NCBI RefSeq assembly: GCF_900113605.1 | Contig: NZ_FOPY01000003.1 | Location: forward strand, 248,001-312,000 | Origin: Modicisalibacter xianhensis | GTDB taxonomy: Bacteria > Pseudomonadota > Gammaproteobacteria > Pseudomonadales > Halomonadaceae | Direction of reading: 5' to 3' | Length of the DNA: 64,000 nt | Shown: in pieces, positions 25,130 to 34,522 of the stretch | How the letters are laid out: the number at the start of each line of letters is the position of its first letter | Numbering within the stretch: the first letter of the stretch is position 1 | Translations under genes and position numbers: made by a program | The notes under the pieces: generated by a model | What the model was told of the DNA's origin: nothing | Database searches by the model: none | The model's input: the letters and a program-made list of their open reading frames with translations, nothing else

Positions 25130-26110
25130 ATGACCGTGATGTCGAACACGGCGACGGCCGTGCATTTTCATGACCAGCAGCCCCCTGCGGCTTCGCTGAC
25201 GCTTCGGGACGAACTGTTGCAAGGCTTGCGCGCGGCTCCCAAGAGATCATCGCCCAAGTTCTTCTACGACTTGCGAGGCTCGGAGCTGTTCGACCGGATC
25301 TGTGTCCAACCGGAATACTATCCGACGCGTACGGAAGAGGCCATTCTGCGTGATGCCGCCGACGACATTGCCGATGTGGTGGGCAAGGACGCGACATTGA
25401 TCGAACTGGGCAGCGGTGCCAGTCGCAAGGTTCGTCTACTGCTCGAGGCTGTGCGCCCGACCAGTTACCTGGGTATCGACATTTCCCGTGACTTCCTGCT
25501 GGACAGCACCCGAAGGCTTGCGGCGGATTATCCCTGGCTGGATGTCCATGCGGCCTGTGCCGATTTTTCCCAACGCATGACCATGCCGTCAGGTTTGGCT
25601 TGCGATCACCCGGTGGCGTTCTTTCCCGGTTCGAGTATCGGCAACTTCGCGCCGGAAGAGGCCGAATGCTTTCTGCGAGGCCTGCACTCCCTTTTGCCCT
25701 CGGGGAGCGGTCTGCTGATCGGTGTCGACCTGATCAAGGATGAAGCGATCCTCAATGCCGCCTACAACGATGCCGCCGGCGTGACGGCCGCTTTCAACCT
25801 CAACCTGCTCGAGCGATTGCGCCATGAGTTCGAGGGGGACCTCGACCCGGCGACCTTTTCCCACCAAGCCTTCTACAATGAGTCACGCTCACGTATCGAG
25901 ATGCATCTGGTCAGCGACATCGACCAGACTATCCGCGTGTCTGGCGAGGTGTTCCATTTCGATCAGGGCGAGACCCTGCACACCGAAAATTCCTACAAGT
26001 ACAGTGTCGAGGGATTTCGCGCACTGGCCGCGCGCGCTGGGTTCGAGTCGCGTGCCCTATGGACTGACCCCGACAAGCTGTTCAGCATCCACTATCTGGA
26101 GCGCGCTTGA
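25130..26110 (+). CDS. egtD: L-histidine N-alpha-methyltransferase EgtD
   Basis: A 326-residue SAM-dependent methyltransferase of the EgtD family. It has the early 'RSSPKFFYDLRGSELFDRI' and 'PEYYPTRTEEAIL' segments, SAM loop 'LIELGSGASRKVRLLL', 'YLGIDISRDFLL' and 'FFPGSSIGNFAPEEA'. It trimethylates histidine to hercynine, the substrate of EgtB. Two starts are possible: an ATG at 25124 that overlaps the egtB stop, and the ATG at 25130, which I prefer because GGAGG ends 7 bases before it. No EgtC or EgtE gene is adjacent, which is normal for proteobacterial sets that use other sulfur donors or unlinked lyases. Confidence 0.92.
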   Translation: MTVMSNTATAVHFHDQQPPAASLTLRDELLQGLRAAPKRSSPKFFYDLRGSELFDRICVQPEYYPTRTEEAILRDAADDIADVVGKDATLIELGSGASRKVRLLLEAVRPTSYLGIDISRDFLLDSTRRLAADYPWLDVHAACADFSQRMTMPSGLACDHPVAFFPGSSIGNFAPEEAECFLRGLHSLLPSGSGLLIGVDLIKDEAILNAAYNDAAGVTAAFNLNLLERLRHEFEGDLDPATFSHQAFYNESRSRIEMHLVSDIDQTIRVSGEVFHFDQGETLHTENSYKYSVEGFRALAARAGFESRALWTDPDKLFSIHYLERA

Positions 26111-26135
26111 GAGAGAGACGGGATGACAAGCAATG

Positions 26136-26155
26136 ACGCCGGCACAAGCCGGCGT
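26136..26155. terminator. Terminator hairpin between egtD and pldA
   Basis: ACGCCGGC (26136-26143) and GCCGGCGT (26148-26155) close an ACAA loop, followed by TCTTGGTTT on the plus strand. It lies 25 bases after egtD and before the 3' end of the convergent phospholipase gene. Confidence 0.65.
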
Positions 26156-26181
26156 TCTTGGTTTGCGACCCTGAGTGGTGC

Positions 26182-27123
26182 TCAACGCACCAGTGCTTGT
26201 GTTCCGGGAACGCCGGCCAGGAAGGTATTGAGGCTGAAGCCTATGCCCAGGCGCTGCACGTCCTGATCGTGGTCGATCAGGCTTTCGCCGTAGCCGTCGT
26301 AATACTGGACATGTCCCCGCACCTTGCCGATGAGCGGAAACGTGTAATCGAGCTGAGCGCCATAGTTATGCTCTTCCGGATTGCCTCGTACCATCAGTGA
26401 CACCTCATGATCGCCGAAGGCGCGCACGACGGTGATGTCGCCATAGCCGATATAGTCTTGCAGATCGGGATTGTCGTCTTCCTTGTCGCTTTCGGGAATA
26501 CGCCAGTGCGGTGCGATACTGACGGCCCAGTCACCACGCTGAAACAGGAAATCGGCATAGAGCCGGTTCCAGCTACGTGATAGCGGCTCGGATTGCCCAT
26601 TGGATTGGTGAGCATAGCCGATGCGGTTCTGTGTATTCGTCCAGCCGAGAAAGGTGAAGCGATTATCGAAGCTGATGAACGCTTCTGGCTCGTAATTGGT
26701 CTCGCGGAAGGGCGATGAGGCTTCCGAATTGTAGGCCTGCCACCAGCTGCGCTGGGTATAGGCGAAGTACAGGTCGCCATTGTTACCGATCAAATCATCG
26801 AAGACCTTGACCTTGAGACTGATCTGGAACTTGAGTTCTGCCTTGTCGGCATCGCCATCGTCGCTGATGCCATCGAAATCCGACTGGTTGGGATGGGTGT
26901 TGTAGGTCCAGGGCAGCAGGTAGTTACGGCGATATACCGTTATCGCCAATGGATTGTTTTCGGAATTCTGCTCGAGTTCACGCCGCGTCTCTGCCTGATC
27001 GACGGCCGCCTGGGCTGCCTCGTCACGGCTGGTCAGGCCGGAAGCGTCTTCCTGAGCCTGGGCGTGAGTCGCGAGTAGCGCCAATGAGACGAGGGTCATA
27101 CGCAAGGGGGAGGGCAATGCCAT
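26182..27123 (-). CDS. pldA: Outer-membrane phospholipase A (OMPLA)
   Basis: A 313-residue protein with a signal peptide (about 1-23, ending Ala-Gln-Ala) and a C-terminal beta-barrel. The OMPLA catalytic segment is complete: 'YAHQSNGQSEPLSRSWNRLY' holds the His, Ser and Asn. 'NYEPEAFISF' and 'YYDGYGESLIDHDQ' are further family marks. The enzyme hydrolyses phospholipids that reach the outer leaflet of the outer membrane and needs calcium and dimerisation. The mature N-terminus carries about 40 acidic, Gln/Glu-rich residues before the barrel. An AGGATG ribosome site precedes the ATG. MlaA, encoded at 59447, acts on the same problem of outer-membrane asymmetry. Confidence 0.92.
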   Translation of the reverse strand: MALPSPLRMTLVSLALLATHAQAQEDASGLTSRDEAAQAAVDQAETRRELEQNSENNPLAITVYRRNYLLPWTYNTHPNQSDFDGISDDGDADKAELKFQISLKVKVFDDLIGNNGDLYFAYTQRSWWQAYNSEASSPFRETNYEPEAFISFDNRFTFLGWTNTQNRIGYAHQSNGQSEPLSRSWNRLYADFLFQRGDWAVSIAPHWRIPESDKEDDNPDLQDYIGYGDITVVRAFGDHEVSLMVRGNPEEHNYGAQLDYTFPLIGKVRGHVQYYDGYGESLIDHDQDVQRLGIGFSLNTFLAGVPGTQALVR

Positions 27124-27263
27124 ATCAGCATCCTGTAAAAGGCATCAAACGTGTCTTTCTACCATGCCGCTCGGCTAAGTCAAATCGTCGCTTCGAGCGG
27201 ACATTGCCAACGTGTCTGACCGGGCCCACAATGCGCGGCAACGTGGTGTAGGACAAGCGACCG

Positions 27264-30200
27264 ATGACGAGGATGGTGGCGGTGGTGGCCCGAATGGGAA
27301 AAACCTGGTGGAGGAGGGTGCTGATAGGGCTACTGGTCGTAGCAATGATGATCGCCATGCCGGCCATGGCACAGGAGGCGTTGCCCGGAAAGGAGGTACT
27401 CAGTCAGCGCCTGGAGACATTAACCTCGATCGAGCAGCCTGACGCCAGCCAGAAAGAGGAAATCGATACGCTACGCGCCACGCTCGATTCGATGGAAAAA
27501 CGGGCGTCGGTCGAAACACAGCGCAGTGATCTGGAAAAGCGACTCGAGCAGGCACCCGAGGAGATGCAGCGTCTCGAGCGTCAATCGCGCCAGTACGTCG
27601 AAAGCGACATACCCAGTGCCGCGACGCTCGAGAAGATCGGTCAGGACGAACTCGAGGAGCGGGTCAATCAGGCTCTCGAGGAATTGAAGGCATTGCAGGA
27701 TCGGCTCGCGGCGACCAATTCGCGGCTGATCGAAGCACAGACGCTACCTGAGCGAGCCCAGGCAGACATCACCGAGTCGCTCAAGCGCATCGAGGAACTG
27801 CGCGCTGCGATGGACGATTACTCCGGCACCCAGGATGCGCCGCCTTACTGGGAACTGCTCAGCGAACTGCAACTGGCAGAGAGTCAACTGGCCCTAAAGC
27901 GCCGCCAATTGGCAACCAACACGCGCTTGTACGAACTGGCCAAGCTGGAACGCGACGTTCTTACCAATCGGATCGACACCGTTCAGGATCGATTGACCCT
28001 GATGCAGGCGGTACTCGACCAGAAGCGCCGGGAGAAGCTCGAGGAGGCCGTCAGCGACTCGGCGAGCCAGGACGCCGTGACGGCGGGCCACCCGGTGGTA
28101 TCCCGCGCCCAGTCAATCAACCGCGACCTGAACGCCGAGCTATTGCGTATCATCGATCGTAACAACGCCCTGGAGCGCGAGGGTATCAAGGTGCGCACGC
28201 AACTGGACCGCGTACGCCAGGTCCAGCGCACGCTCAATGAACAGATCGAGGCGATCCGCGGCAGCTTGCTGTTGTCGCGAATACTTCGCGAGCAGCGCAG
28301 TGCCCTACCCAAGCTCGATGCCGTCAAGGGCCTTCAGGAAGAGATTGCTGATATTCGTCTCAAGCAGTTCGACCTGGGCCGCCAGCGGGAAGAGCTACGT
28401 GATATCGAGCAACTGGCGCAGGCCCGGCTCGATGCAGCGGGTGTCGAAGCGACCCCGGCCCTGCTCGACTCGTTGACCCGGCTGTATCGCTCACGCCGCG
28501 AGCAGGTGGATCAATTGGAGCAGGAATATGGCGAACTGCTGACGACAGCCATCGACCTGCAGCTCAACCAGCAACAACTCCTCGATATCAGCAAGAGCCT
28601 ACGTGCCACCATCGAGGAACAGCTGTTCTGGGTTGCCAATCGGCGTCCGCTGGACCTGGCCTGGCTACGGCAAACTCCCTCGTTGACCATGGCGCAACTC
28701 GCCGAGGGTGAATGGCGCAAGATTGTCGTGGGCCTGGGCCAGACGCCGCGGCTTGCAGCGCTCTGGGCGACGGTGCCGTTGCTGCTGGCGGCGCTGCTGC
28801 TATTACGGCGTTGGCGAATCAAGGCGCACCTGCTGACCTTGCACGATCAGATCGGTCGGCTCAAGCGCGATACCCAGATGCATACGCCGCGTGCCATCCT
28901 GCTCAATGCTCTGCTGGCAGCGCCGGGTCCGTTGGCTCTCGCGGCGGTAGGCGTGGCCCTGACGCTGGGCTGGCAGGGGCTGGTCGCCACCTTCGGCGAG
29001 GCGTTGCTGCAACTGGCGCTGGCCTGGGGCGTGGTGGCGCTGGCCCGGCGTCTGCTGGTGCCTGATGGCGTTGCGATTCGTCATTTCCACTGGCCCACGG
29101 CGTATGCCGCCAGGTTGCGCCGCCTGCTGTGGTGGTTGGGGCTCACGCTGATTCCCGTGCTGTTGATAGGCGCCATCGCCCGGGGCGACGGCCCCTCGTT
29201 GGCCGAGCGGCCATTGTCGTTGCTGTTGCTGCTGGGTGGCTTGTTATCGATGAGTGTGCTCATTGCGCGGTTGATCATGGCGCACATTCCGCATTTCGGC
29301 ACCAACCCCTTCCGCCTGGCATTGGGGCTGGCGCTATCGGTCGCCACGTTGATTCTGTCCGTACTGATCGTGCTGGGGTACGAGTACACCGCCCTGCAGT
29401 TGATCGGCCGTTTCGTGATCAGCCTGTATATCTTCGGCCTGTGGATCCTGATCGAGGCTGCAGTCATTCGTGGCCTGGCAGTGGCGGCCCGGCGCCTGGC
29501 CTACCGGCGCGCCGTCGCCCGGCGTCGGGCCCAGGTACAGGAGGGGGCGGAAGGGGGATTGGAAGTCGTCGAAGAGCCCCCGCTGGATCTCGACCAGGTC
29601 AACCAGCAATCGCTGCGCCTCTCCAAGCTAATCCTGTTCCTGGGCTTCTCGCTGGTGCTCTATGTGGTCTGGGCGGACCTGCTGGCCGTGCTTTCTTATC
29701 TCGACAACGTCCGGGTATGGTCGATTACCCGGGGCGAGGGTGAGAGCCTGACCCAGACACCGATCACCGTGGCCAACCTGATGACGGGATTGGCGATTGT
29801 CGTGCTGACGTTCGTGATGGCCCGCAACCTGCCTGGCTTGCTCGAGGTCATGGTGCTGTCGCGGCTGTCGCTCAAGCAGGGCAGCGCCTATGCCATCTCC
29901 TCGTTGCTGTCGTATACCATCGTGGGTGTCGGCATCGTGGTGTCGCTGGGCACGCTCGGGGTTTCCTGGGGCAAACTGCAGTGGCTCGTAGCGGCCTTGG
30001 GCGTGGGCCTGGGTTTCGGCCTGCAGGAAATCTTCGCCAACTTCATTTCGGGGTTGATCATCCTGTTCGAACGTCCGGTACGTATCGGCGACACCATCAC
30101 GCTGGGCAACCTGCATGGCACGGTCAGTCGTATCCGCATCCGTGCGACGACCGTGACCGACTTCGACCGCAAGGAAATCATCATCCCCAACAAGACCTTC

Positions 30201-30599
30201 GTCACCGACCAACTGATCAACTGGTCGCTGTCGGACAATATCACCCGTGTCGTGCTCAATTACGGGGTCGCTCATGGTTCCGATTTGGATACCGTGCATC
30301 GGCTGCTGCGTGATGCCGCTGAAAGCAACCCGAGGGTGCTCAAGGACCCCGAGCCCCAGGTGTTCTGTACCAGCTACGGGGCCACGGCCTTCAACTTCGA
30401 GCTTCGCATCTTCGTCAATGACCTGCTCGACCGGCTGTACGCCGCCGATGAGATCAATCGGCGGCTCGATGTCCTGTTCCGTGAGCACGGCATTCGCATC
30501 GCCTTCAACCAGATGGATGTCTGGCTGCACAATGCCGATGGCCAGGCCGCGAAGGTACTGTCACAGGTCAAGGACAGGTCGGTGGGCAGCAGCAACTAG
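27264..30599 (+). CDS. Large mechanosensitive channel of the MscK/KefA type
   Basis: A 1111-residue inner-membrane protein. A signal sequence (about 11-37) is followed by a long periplasmic coiled-coil region (about 40-480), then roughly 11 predicted membrane helices (about 500-920) and the MscS pore and beta domain. The pore-lining part reads 'LQWLVAALGVGLGFGLQEIFANFISGLIILFERPVRIGDTITLGNLHGTVSRIRIRATTV', here only described by its key motifs. This is the plan of MscK (KefA) rather than small MscS. These channels release ions and solutes when membrane tension rises, as after sudden dilution. The start ATG at 27264 has only a weak AGGA; an alternative is the ATG at 27294. Its stop overlaps the tlyA stop by 4 bases. 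Confidence 0.9.
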   Translation: MTRMVAVVARMGKTWWRRVLIGLLVVAMMIAMPAMAQEALPGKEVLSQRLETLTSIEQPDASQKEEIDTLRATLDSMEKRASVETQRSDLEKRLEQAPEEMQRLERQSRQYVESDIPSAATLEKIGQDELEERVNQALEELKALQDRLAATNSRLIEAQTLPERAQADITESLKRIEELRAAMDDYSGTQDAPPYWELLSELQLAESQLALKRRQLATNTRLYELAKLERDVLTNRIDTVQDRLTLMQAVLDQKRREKLEEAVSDSASQDAVTAGHPVVSRAQSINRDLNAELLRIIDRNNALEREGIKVRTQLDRVRQVQRTLNEQIEAIRGSLLLSRILREQRSALPKLDAVKGLQEEIADIRLKQFDLGRQREELRDIEQLAQARLDAAGVEATPALLDSLTRLYRSRREQVDQLEQEYGELLTTAIDLQLNQQQLLDISKSLRATIEEQLFWVANRRPLDLAWLRQTPSLTMAQLAEGEWRKIVVGLGQTPRLAALWATVPLLLAALLLLRRWRIKAHLLTLHDQIGRLKRDTQMHTPRAILLNALLAAPGPLALAAVGVALTLGWQGLVATFGEALLQLALAWGVVALARRLLVPDGVAIRHFHWPTAYAARLRRLLWWLGLTLIPVLLIGAIARGDGPSLAERPLSLLLLLGGLLSMSVLIARLIMAHIPHFGTNPFRLALGLALSVATLILSVLIVLGYEYTALQLIGRFVISLYIFGLWILIEAAVIRGLAVAARRLAYRRAVARRRAQVQEGAEGGLEVVEEPPLDLDQVNQQSLRLSKLILFLGFSLVLYVVWADLLAVLSYLDNVRVWSITRGEGESLTQTPITVANLMTGLAIVVLTFVMARNLPGLLEVMVLSRLSLKQGSAYAISSLLSYTIVGVGIVVSLGTLGVSWGKLQWLVAALGVGLGFGLQEIFANFISGLIILFERPVRIGDTITLGNLHGTVSRIRIRATTVTDFDRKEIIIPNKTFVTDQLINWSLSDNITRVVLNYGVAHGSDLDTVHRLLRDAAESNPRVLKDPEPQVFCTSYGATAFNFELRIFVNDLLDRLYAADEINRRLDVLFREHGIRIAFNQMDVWLHNADGQAAKVLSQVKDRSVGSSN

Positions 30600-31363
30600 G
30601 CCTTGCGTGCGTAGAGCAGAAACTCGCGGTTGCCATCGCCGCCCAGGATCGGGCTGTCGCGCCAGGCCATCACCTCGAAGCCATGCGCGGCGCAGCAGGC
30701 GCGGATACGCTGCTCCACCTCGGTGTAAAGCGTGGTATCAGTAACGATGCCGCGTGGGTCCACCTTGCCGGGCCCCACCTCGAATTGTGGCTTGACCAGT
30801 GACAGCAGTTCGGCGCCGGGGGTAAGCAGGCGGCCCAGCTCGGGCAGGATCAGTGTCTGCGAGATGAACGAAACGTCCATGACGGCGACCGATACTTGTT
30901 GTGGCGCTAGTGTAGCAAGCGCGTCTATCAGCCGTGGGTCGTCGGCCATGGCGCGCGCATTGAGTCCTTCGAGGCAGGTAATGCGCGCATCCTGGCGCAA
31001 CTCGACATCCAGTTGATCATGACCGACCTCGATGCCGATGACATGGGCGGCGCCGTGGCGCAAGGCGCAATCGGTAAAACCGCCCGTGGACTGGCCGACA
31101 TCGAGCACCAGGCGCCCATCCAATTGCAGTTGCAGGGCATCGAGCAGGGCTTCCAGCTTGAGCCCGGCGCGCGACACGTAACGCTCTTCGGCATCGTCGG
31201 CGACCAGCAGTGCCGCATCGTCGGGAAGCTTCTCGCCAGGCTTGGTCAGCGTGCGGGAAGGTGTGTCGGCCAGGCTAACCCGACCATGGCGGATGAGGCG
31301 CTGGGCACGGGTGCGTGAGCGTGCCAGGCCCTGGGCGACCAGCAACTGGTCGAGTCGCATCAT
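30596..31363 (-). CDS. TlyA-family S4-domain rRNA 2'-O-methyltransferase
   Basis: A 255-residue protein. An N-terminal S4 RNA-binding domain (about 1-60, 'RLDQLLVAQGLARSRTRAQRLI') is followed by an RrmJ/FtsJ-like methyltransferase domain starting at 'YVSRAGLKLEALLDA'. The SAM loop is 'LDVGQSTGGFTDCAL', where most relatives have Ala for the Gln. 'VMDVSFISQTLILPEL' and 'VKPQFEVGPGKVDPRGIV' complete the family signature. TlyA proteins 2'-O-methylate ribosomal RNA; the old name haemolysin is misleading. Its ATG overlaps the stop of the binding-protein gene by 4 bases, so it is the last gene of a regulator operon, an unusual partner. Confidence 0.9.
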   Translation of the reverse strand: MMRLDQLLVAQGLARSRTRAQRLIRHGRVSLADTPSRTLTKPGEKLPDDAALLVADDAEERYVSRAGLKLEALLDALQLQLDGRLVLDVGQSTGGFTDCALRHGAAHVIGIEVGHDQLDVELRQDARITCLEGLNARAMADDPRLIDALATLAPQQVSVAVMDVSFISQTLILPELGRLLTPGAELLSLVKPQFEVGPGKVDPRGIVTDTTLYTEVEQRIRACCAAHGFEVMAWRDSPILGGDGNREFLLYARKA

Positions 31364-32484
31364 GGGGCTGTCTCTTCAGGTGTCGGAGGGTTCGTTGCGG
31401 TAGCGGGACGGCGAAACTCGCGATGCCAGCGTGCCAGCAACGCTTCGCGCTTGAGCTTGTCGAGCGTGGCCAGAAGTCCAGGGCCCAGACGAATCGGGCG
31501 CAATGCCTCGCCCAGCCTCTCGCGCAGCGCGCTGGCACTGCCGGGGCCTTTCAGGGCCGGATGAACGGCACCCAGCGGTGTCTGCTCGCTGATGATCCGT
31601 TGACCATGCTCGCTGAGCAGATAATCGAAGAAGCGTCGTGCCGCCTCAGGATTGTCGGCGGAGCGAGGCAGAAACGCCAGGCGCTGCATGACCAGGGCGT
31701 AATCGCTGGGAATGACGATTTCCAGTTCAGGATGCTTTGCGACGAATCCCTGGGCGTAACTGCCCAGCAGGTTGTAGCCGATCAGGTAGCGACCCACGGC
31801 CAGGCCGTCGAGCATTTCCTGGGTTGTGCCCACCAGGTCGGCCTCGACACCACCCAGCGCGGCCACCAGCTCCCAGTAGCGGGGCGACAGTCGCGCTTCT
31901 TCGACCGCATAGGTATAGCCGGCACCGCTGCGAGCGGGATCATAGGTCACTACCCGGCCCGTCAGGGCCTCGCGTTCGCGCTCGAGCAGCGTTACCAGCT
32001 CGGCGTGGCTGCCGATTGCGCCATAACGCTCGGCCAAGTCCTTGTGGTAGACGATGACCACCGGCTCGAAGGTAATGCCGAACAGTTCCTGGCGCCAGCG
32101 GGCCCAGGTCGGCCACTGCTCCGCGTTATCCAATCCGAGGGGTTGGGCGTAGCCATTGTTGGCCAGTTGATATTGCCAGGGCATGGCCGACGACATGACC
32201 ACGTCGGCCCGGGAGCCATCGCTGCCGCTCATGAAGGTCCGGTAGACCTCCAGGGTAGTAAGGTTGTGATAGTTGAGCGAGATATCCGGGTTCAGGCGAT
32301 GAAAATCCTCCAGCACGGGAGCGATGAGCGGGGTATCCAGCGCGCCGACGATATCCAGTTGCGAGCTTTCGGCAATGGCCGATTGGGTTGGATAATGCAG
32401 CATATCCGCCGCGCCTGACACTCTGGTCATGGCGAAACCCAGGCCAAGGGCGATGCCCAGGGCGCAAAGAAACCGCAGGGTCAT
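31360..32484 (-). CDS. Periplasmic ABC-type substrate-binding protein, likely co-sensor (PgtC-like)
   Basis: A 374-residue protein with a signal peptide (about 1-25). The body is a periplasmic binding protein of the Fe(III)/PgtC type: 'LEDFHRLNPDISLNYHNLTTLEVYRTFM', 'ADVVMSSAMPWQYQLANNGYAQPL' and 'LFGITFEPVVIVYHKDL'. No ABC permease or ATPase gene is nearby. Instead its gene overlaps by 4 bases both the sensor-kinase gene upstream and tlyA downstream. The set of response regulator, kinase and binding protein parallels the Salmonella pgtA-pgtB-pgtC signalling system, where the periplasmic protein takes part in sensing. I infer that it presents a ligand to the kinase. The ligand is probably the carboxylate moved by the divergent Tct transporter. 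Confidence 0.75.
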   Translation of the reverse strand: MTLRFLCALGIALGLGFAMTRVSGAADMLHYPTQSAIAESSQLDIVGALDTPLIAPVLEDFHRLNPDISLNYHNLTTLEVYRTFMSGSDGSRADVVMSSAMPWQYQLANNGYAQPLGLDNAEQWPTWARWRQELFGITFEPVVIVYHKDLAERYGAIGSHAELVTLLEREREALTGRVVTYDPARSGAGYTYAVEEARLSPRYWELVAALGGVEADLVGTTQEMLDGLAVGRYLIGYNLLGSYAQGFVAKHPELEIVIPSDYALVMQRLAFLPRSADNPEAARRFFDYLLSEHGQRIISEQTPLGAVHPALKGPGSASALRERLGEALRPIRLGPGLLATLDKLKREALLARWHREFRRPATATNPPTPEETAP

Positions 32485-33851
32485 GAACGATCCCCCATGA
32501 AGCGTATCGCCACGCGAAGCCCAGAGCCCTGGCGCGCCTCGTGCAGCGTCAGGCGGGCATGGTGGGCACGGGCGATGCTGTCGACGATGGCCAGGCCCAG
32601 GCCCGACCCTTCTCCGCTGTCCTGGCCACGAAAGAAAGGCCGCAGCACCATCAGGCGCAGGTCGGCAGGAATGCCCGGGCCATTGTCCTCCACTTCCAGC
32701 GTGGGCGGGTTGGCCAGTACGCGCACGGTGATCTGGCTGGCGCCATAGCGGCGTGCATTATCGATCAGGTTGGCCAGGCATTCCTCGAGTTGCCAGCCGA
32801 CGCCGGGGACCAAGATGGCCTCTTCGGACGTTTCCACACCCAGGTCGATGCCCTCGCGATGACAGGCGCCCAATGCGCCCAGCGTGGCAGTGCGTGCCAC
32901 CTGGTTCAGGTCTTGGGGCGTGAGTTCGGGGCTGGCTTCCGGGTTATTGAGACGCGTCATGGACAGTAGCTGCACGGCCAGGCGGGCCGTGCTGGCGCTG
33001 GTCGCCTGCATGGCTTGCAGGGCCTCGCGCCATAGCGCGGGATCATCCTGGCGCAACGCTAGTTCGGCACGGGCCGAGAGCCCGGCCAGCGGTGTACGAA
33101 GCTGGTGCGAGGCGTCACCGATAAAGCGCTCCTGGTTGGCACGTACTCGGCGCATGCGGGCCAGCAGGTCGTTCAATGTCTCGCGCAGTTCCGCAAGCTC
33201 GCGTGGCAGGTTCAGCGCAAGCGGGGCCAGGGTGCGAGGGTCGCGCTCGCGGATCGCCCGGCGCAGCCGGGTCAGGGGCGACAGGGCAAGGCGAATGGTC
33301 AGAACCAGAATGCACGCGGCCAGCAAGGCCATGATGGCGATACGTACGAGACTGCCCTGGAAGAGAGCGAGGGTCAGGCTCTCGCGGCCTTCGCGGGTGT
33401 GCGCAACCCGCACCTCGAAGCGCTCACGCTGGCTCCAGCCCTCAAGGCGGGTTTCCCGAATGCCCAGCCGTAGGTGTTGGTCGTTCCAGGTCACGTTGCC
33501 GTAATGCAGTGCTTGCTCGTCACCGTTGGCCATGGCCAGGCCGGGCAGATTGGCATTACCGGTAATGAATTCACCGCGCGCATTGTAAAGCGCATAGAAG
33601 ACGCGTTCCTCGGCATCGGTCGCCAGCATTTCCAGCGCGGCAGGGGATAGGTCGAGCCACAATTGTTCGTCCTGCCACTTGACCTGCTCGGCAATTGCCA
33701 GCGACGAGGCTTCCAGCAGACGGTCAAAGGCGCGGTCGGCAGTATCGCGGGCCCCCAGGTAGGCCTGGATCAGCATCAGGGCGCCCAGACCCAGCAGCGG
33801 CAACAATAGCCAGGCCAGCAGGCGCCGATACAGACTGTCCTGCGCGCTCAC
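32481..33851 (-). CDS. TctE-like sensor histidine kinase
   Basis: A 456-residue inner-membrane kinase. Helices near 10-30 and 165-190 enclose a periplasmic domain of about 135 residues like that of TctE (2CSK_N). A HAMP-like linker, the HisKA domain with 'IGDASHQLRTPLAGLSARAEL' and a HATPase domain with 'LANLIDNARRYG', 'VEDNGPGIP' and 'GSGLGLAIVDSIARAH' follow. The phospho-acceptor is the His in 'DASHQLRTP'. It overlaps the response-regulator gene by 4 bases and the binding-protein gene by 4 bases, showing translational coupling. By analogy with TctD/TctE it should control the divergent tricarboxylate transporter genes. Confidence 0.87.
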   Translation of the reverse strand: MSAQDSLYRRLLAWLLLPLLGLGALMLIQAYLGARDTADRAFDRLLEASSLAIAEQVKWQDEQLWLDLSPAALEMLATDAEERVFYALYNARGEFITGNANLPGLAMANGDEQALHYGNVTWNDQHLRLGIRETRLEGWSQRERFEVRVAHTREGRESLTLALFQGSLVRIAIMALLAACILVLTIRLALSPLTRLRRAIRERDPRTLAPLALNLPRELAELRETLNDLLARMRRVRANQERFIGDASHQLRTPLAGLSARAELALRQDDPALWREALQAMQATSASTARLAVQLLSMTRLNNPEASPELTPQDLNQVARTATLGALGACHREGIDLGVETSEEAILVPGVGWQLEECLANLIDNARRYGASQITVRVLANPPTLEVEDNGPGIPADLRLMVLRPFFRGQDSGEGSGLGLAIVDSIARAHHARLTLHEARQGSGLRVAIRFMGDRS

Positions 33852-34510
33852 GTGGACTCCAGCAGGTAGCCCAGGCCGCGGACGGTGCGCAACTCGACGC
33901 CACTACCGCTCAACCGGCGACGCAACCGGTGTACGTACACTTCTATAGCGTTGTCACCCATGGACTCACCTGCAAACGCCTCTTCAGCGAGGCGGGCCTT
34001 GTCGACCGGTACGCCGGCATGGCGCATCAGGCAGCCGAGCAGGCGTTGTTCGCGGGGTGGCAGGTTGAGAGGCTCTCCTCCGAGCGTAAAGCGCTGCGAA
34101 AGACTATCGAAGTCCAGATTGCCGACCTGCAGTGCCGTGCTGCGTGTATGACGGCGCAGCAGTGCACGCACGCGCGCCTCGAGTTCATCCAGTGCAAACG
34201 GCTTGGCCAGGTAATCGTCGGCGCCGAGATCGAGGCCACGCACCCTGTCCTCGATGGCGCCGCGTGCCGTCAGGATCAGTACCGGGGTCTCCTTGTCATG
34301 CTGGCGCAGGGCGGCAAGTACATCCAGGCCGTTGCACCCCGGCAGGTTGAGGTCGAGCAGGATGAGGTCCTGGCCATGCCCGGCTTGGGAGAGTGCCCGT
34401 CGTGCCTGGTCGCCGTCGGCCAGCGCCGTGACCTGATGATTATCCAGGCGCAGCACATCGGCCAGCGTTTCGGCAAGCAGGGCGTCGTCTTCGATGAGCA
34501 ACAATCGCAT
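33848..34510 (-). CDS. TctD-like OmpR-family response regulator
   Basis: A 220-residue protein. The receiver domain (about 1-118) has the acidic 'IEDD', the phospho-acceptor Asp in 'LILLDLNLPGCNG', Thr in 'ILTARG' and 'DDYLAKPF'. A winged-helix DNA-binding domain (about 125-218) ends with 'AIEVYVHRLRRRLSGSGVELRTVRGLGYLLE'. All active-site residues are present. It sits 12 bases after the IclR-type gene and overlaps the kinase gene. It most likely binds the region between 35120 and 35342 to control tctC-tctB-tctA. Confidence 0.88.
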   Translation of the reverse strand: MRLLLIEDDALLAETLADVLRLDNHQVTALADGDQARRALSQAGHGQDLILLDLNLPGCNGLDVLAALRQHDKETPVLILTARGAIEDRVRGLDLGADDYLAKPFALDELEARVRALLRRHTRSTALQVGNLDFDSLSQRFTLGGEPLNLPPREQRLLGCLMRHAGVPVDKARLAEEAFAGESMGDNAIEVYVHRLRRRLSGSGVELRTVRGLGYLLEST

Positions 34511-34522
34511 GGGAAACCTCGC

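Noticed and set aside
30596-31363. A haemolysin, as TlyA is sometimes named
   Set aside because: The S4 plus FtsJ-like methyltransferase layout points to an rRNA methyltransferase; no toxin feature is seen.
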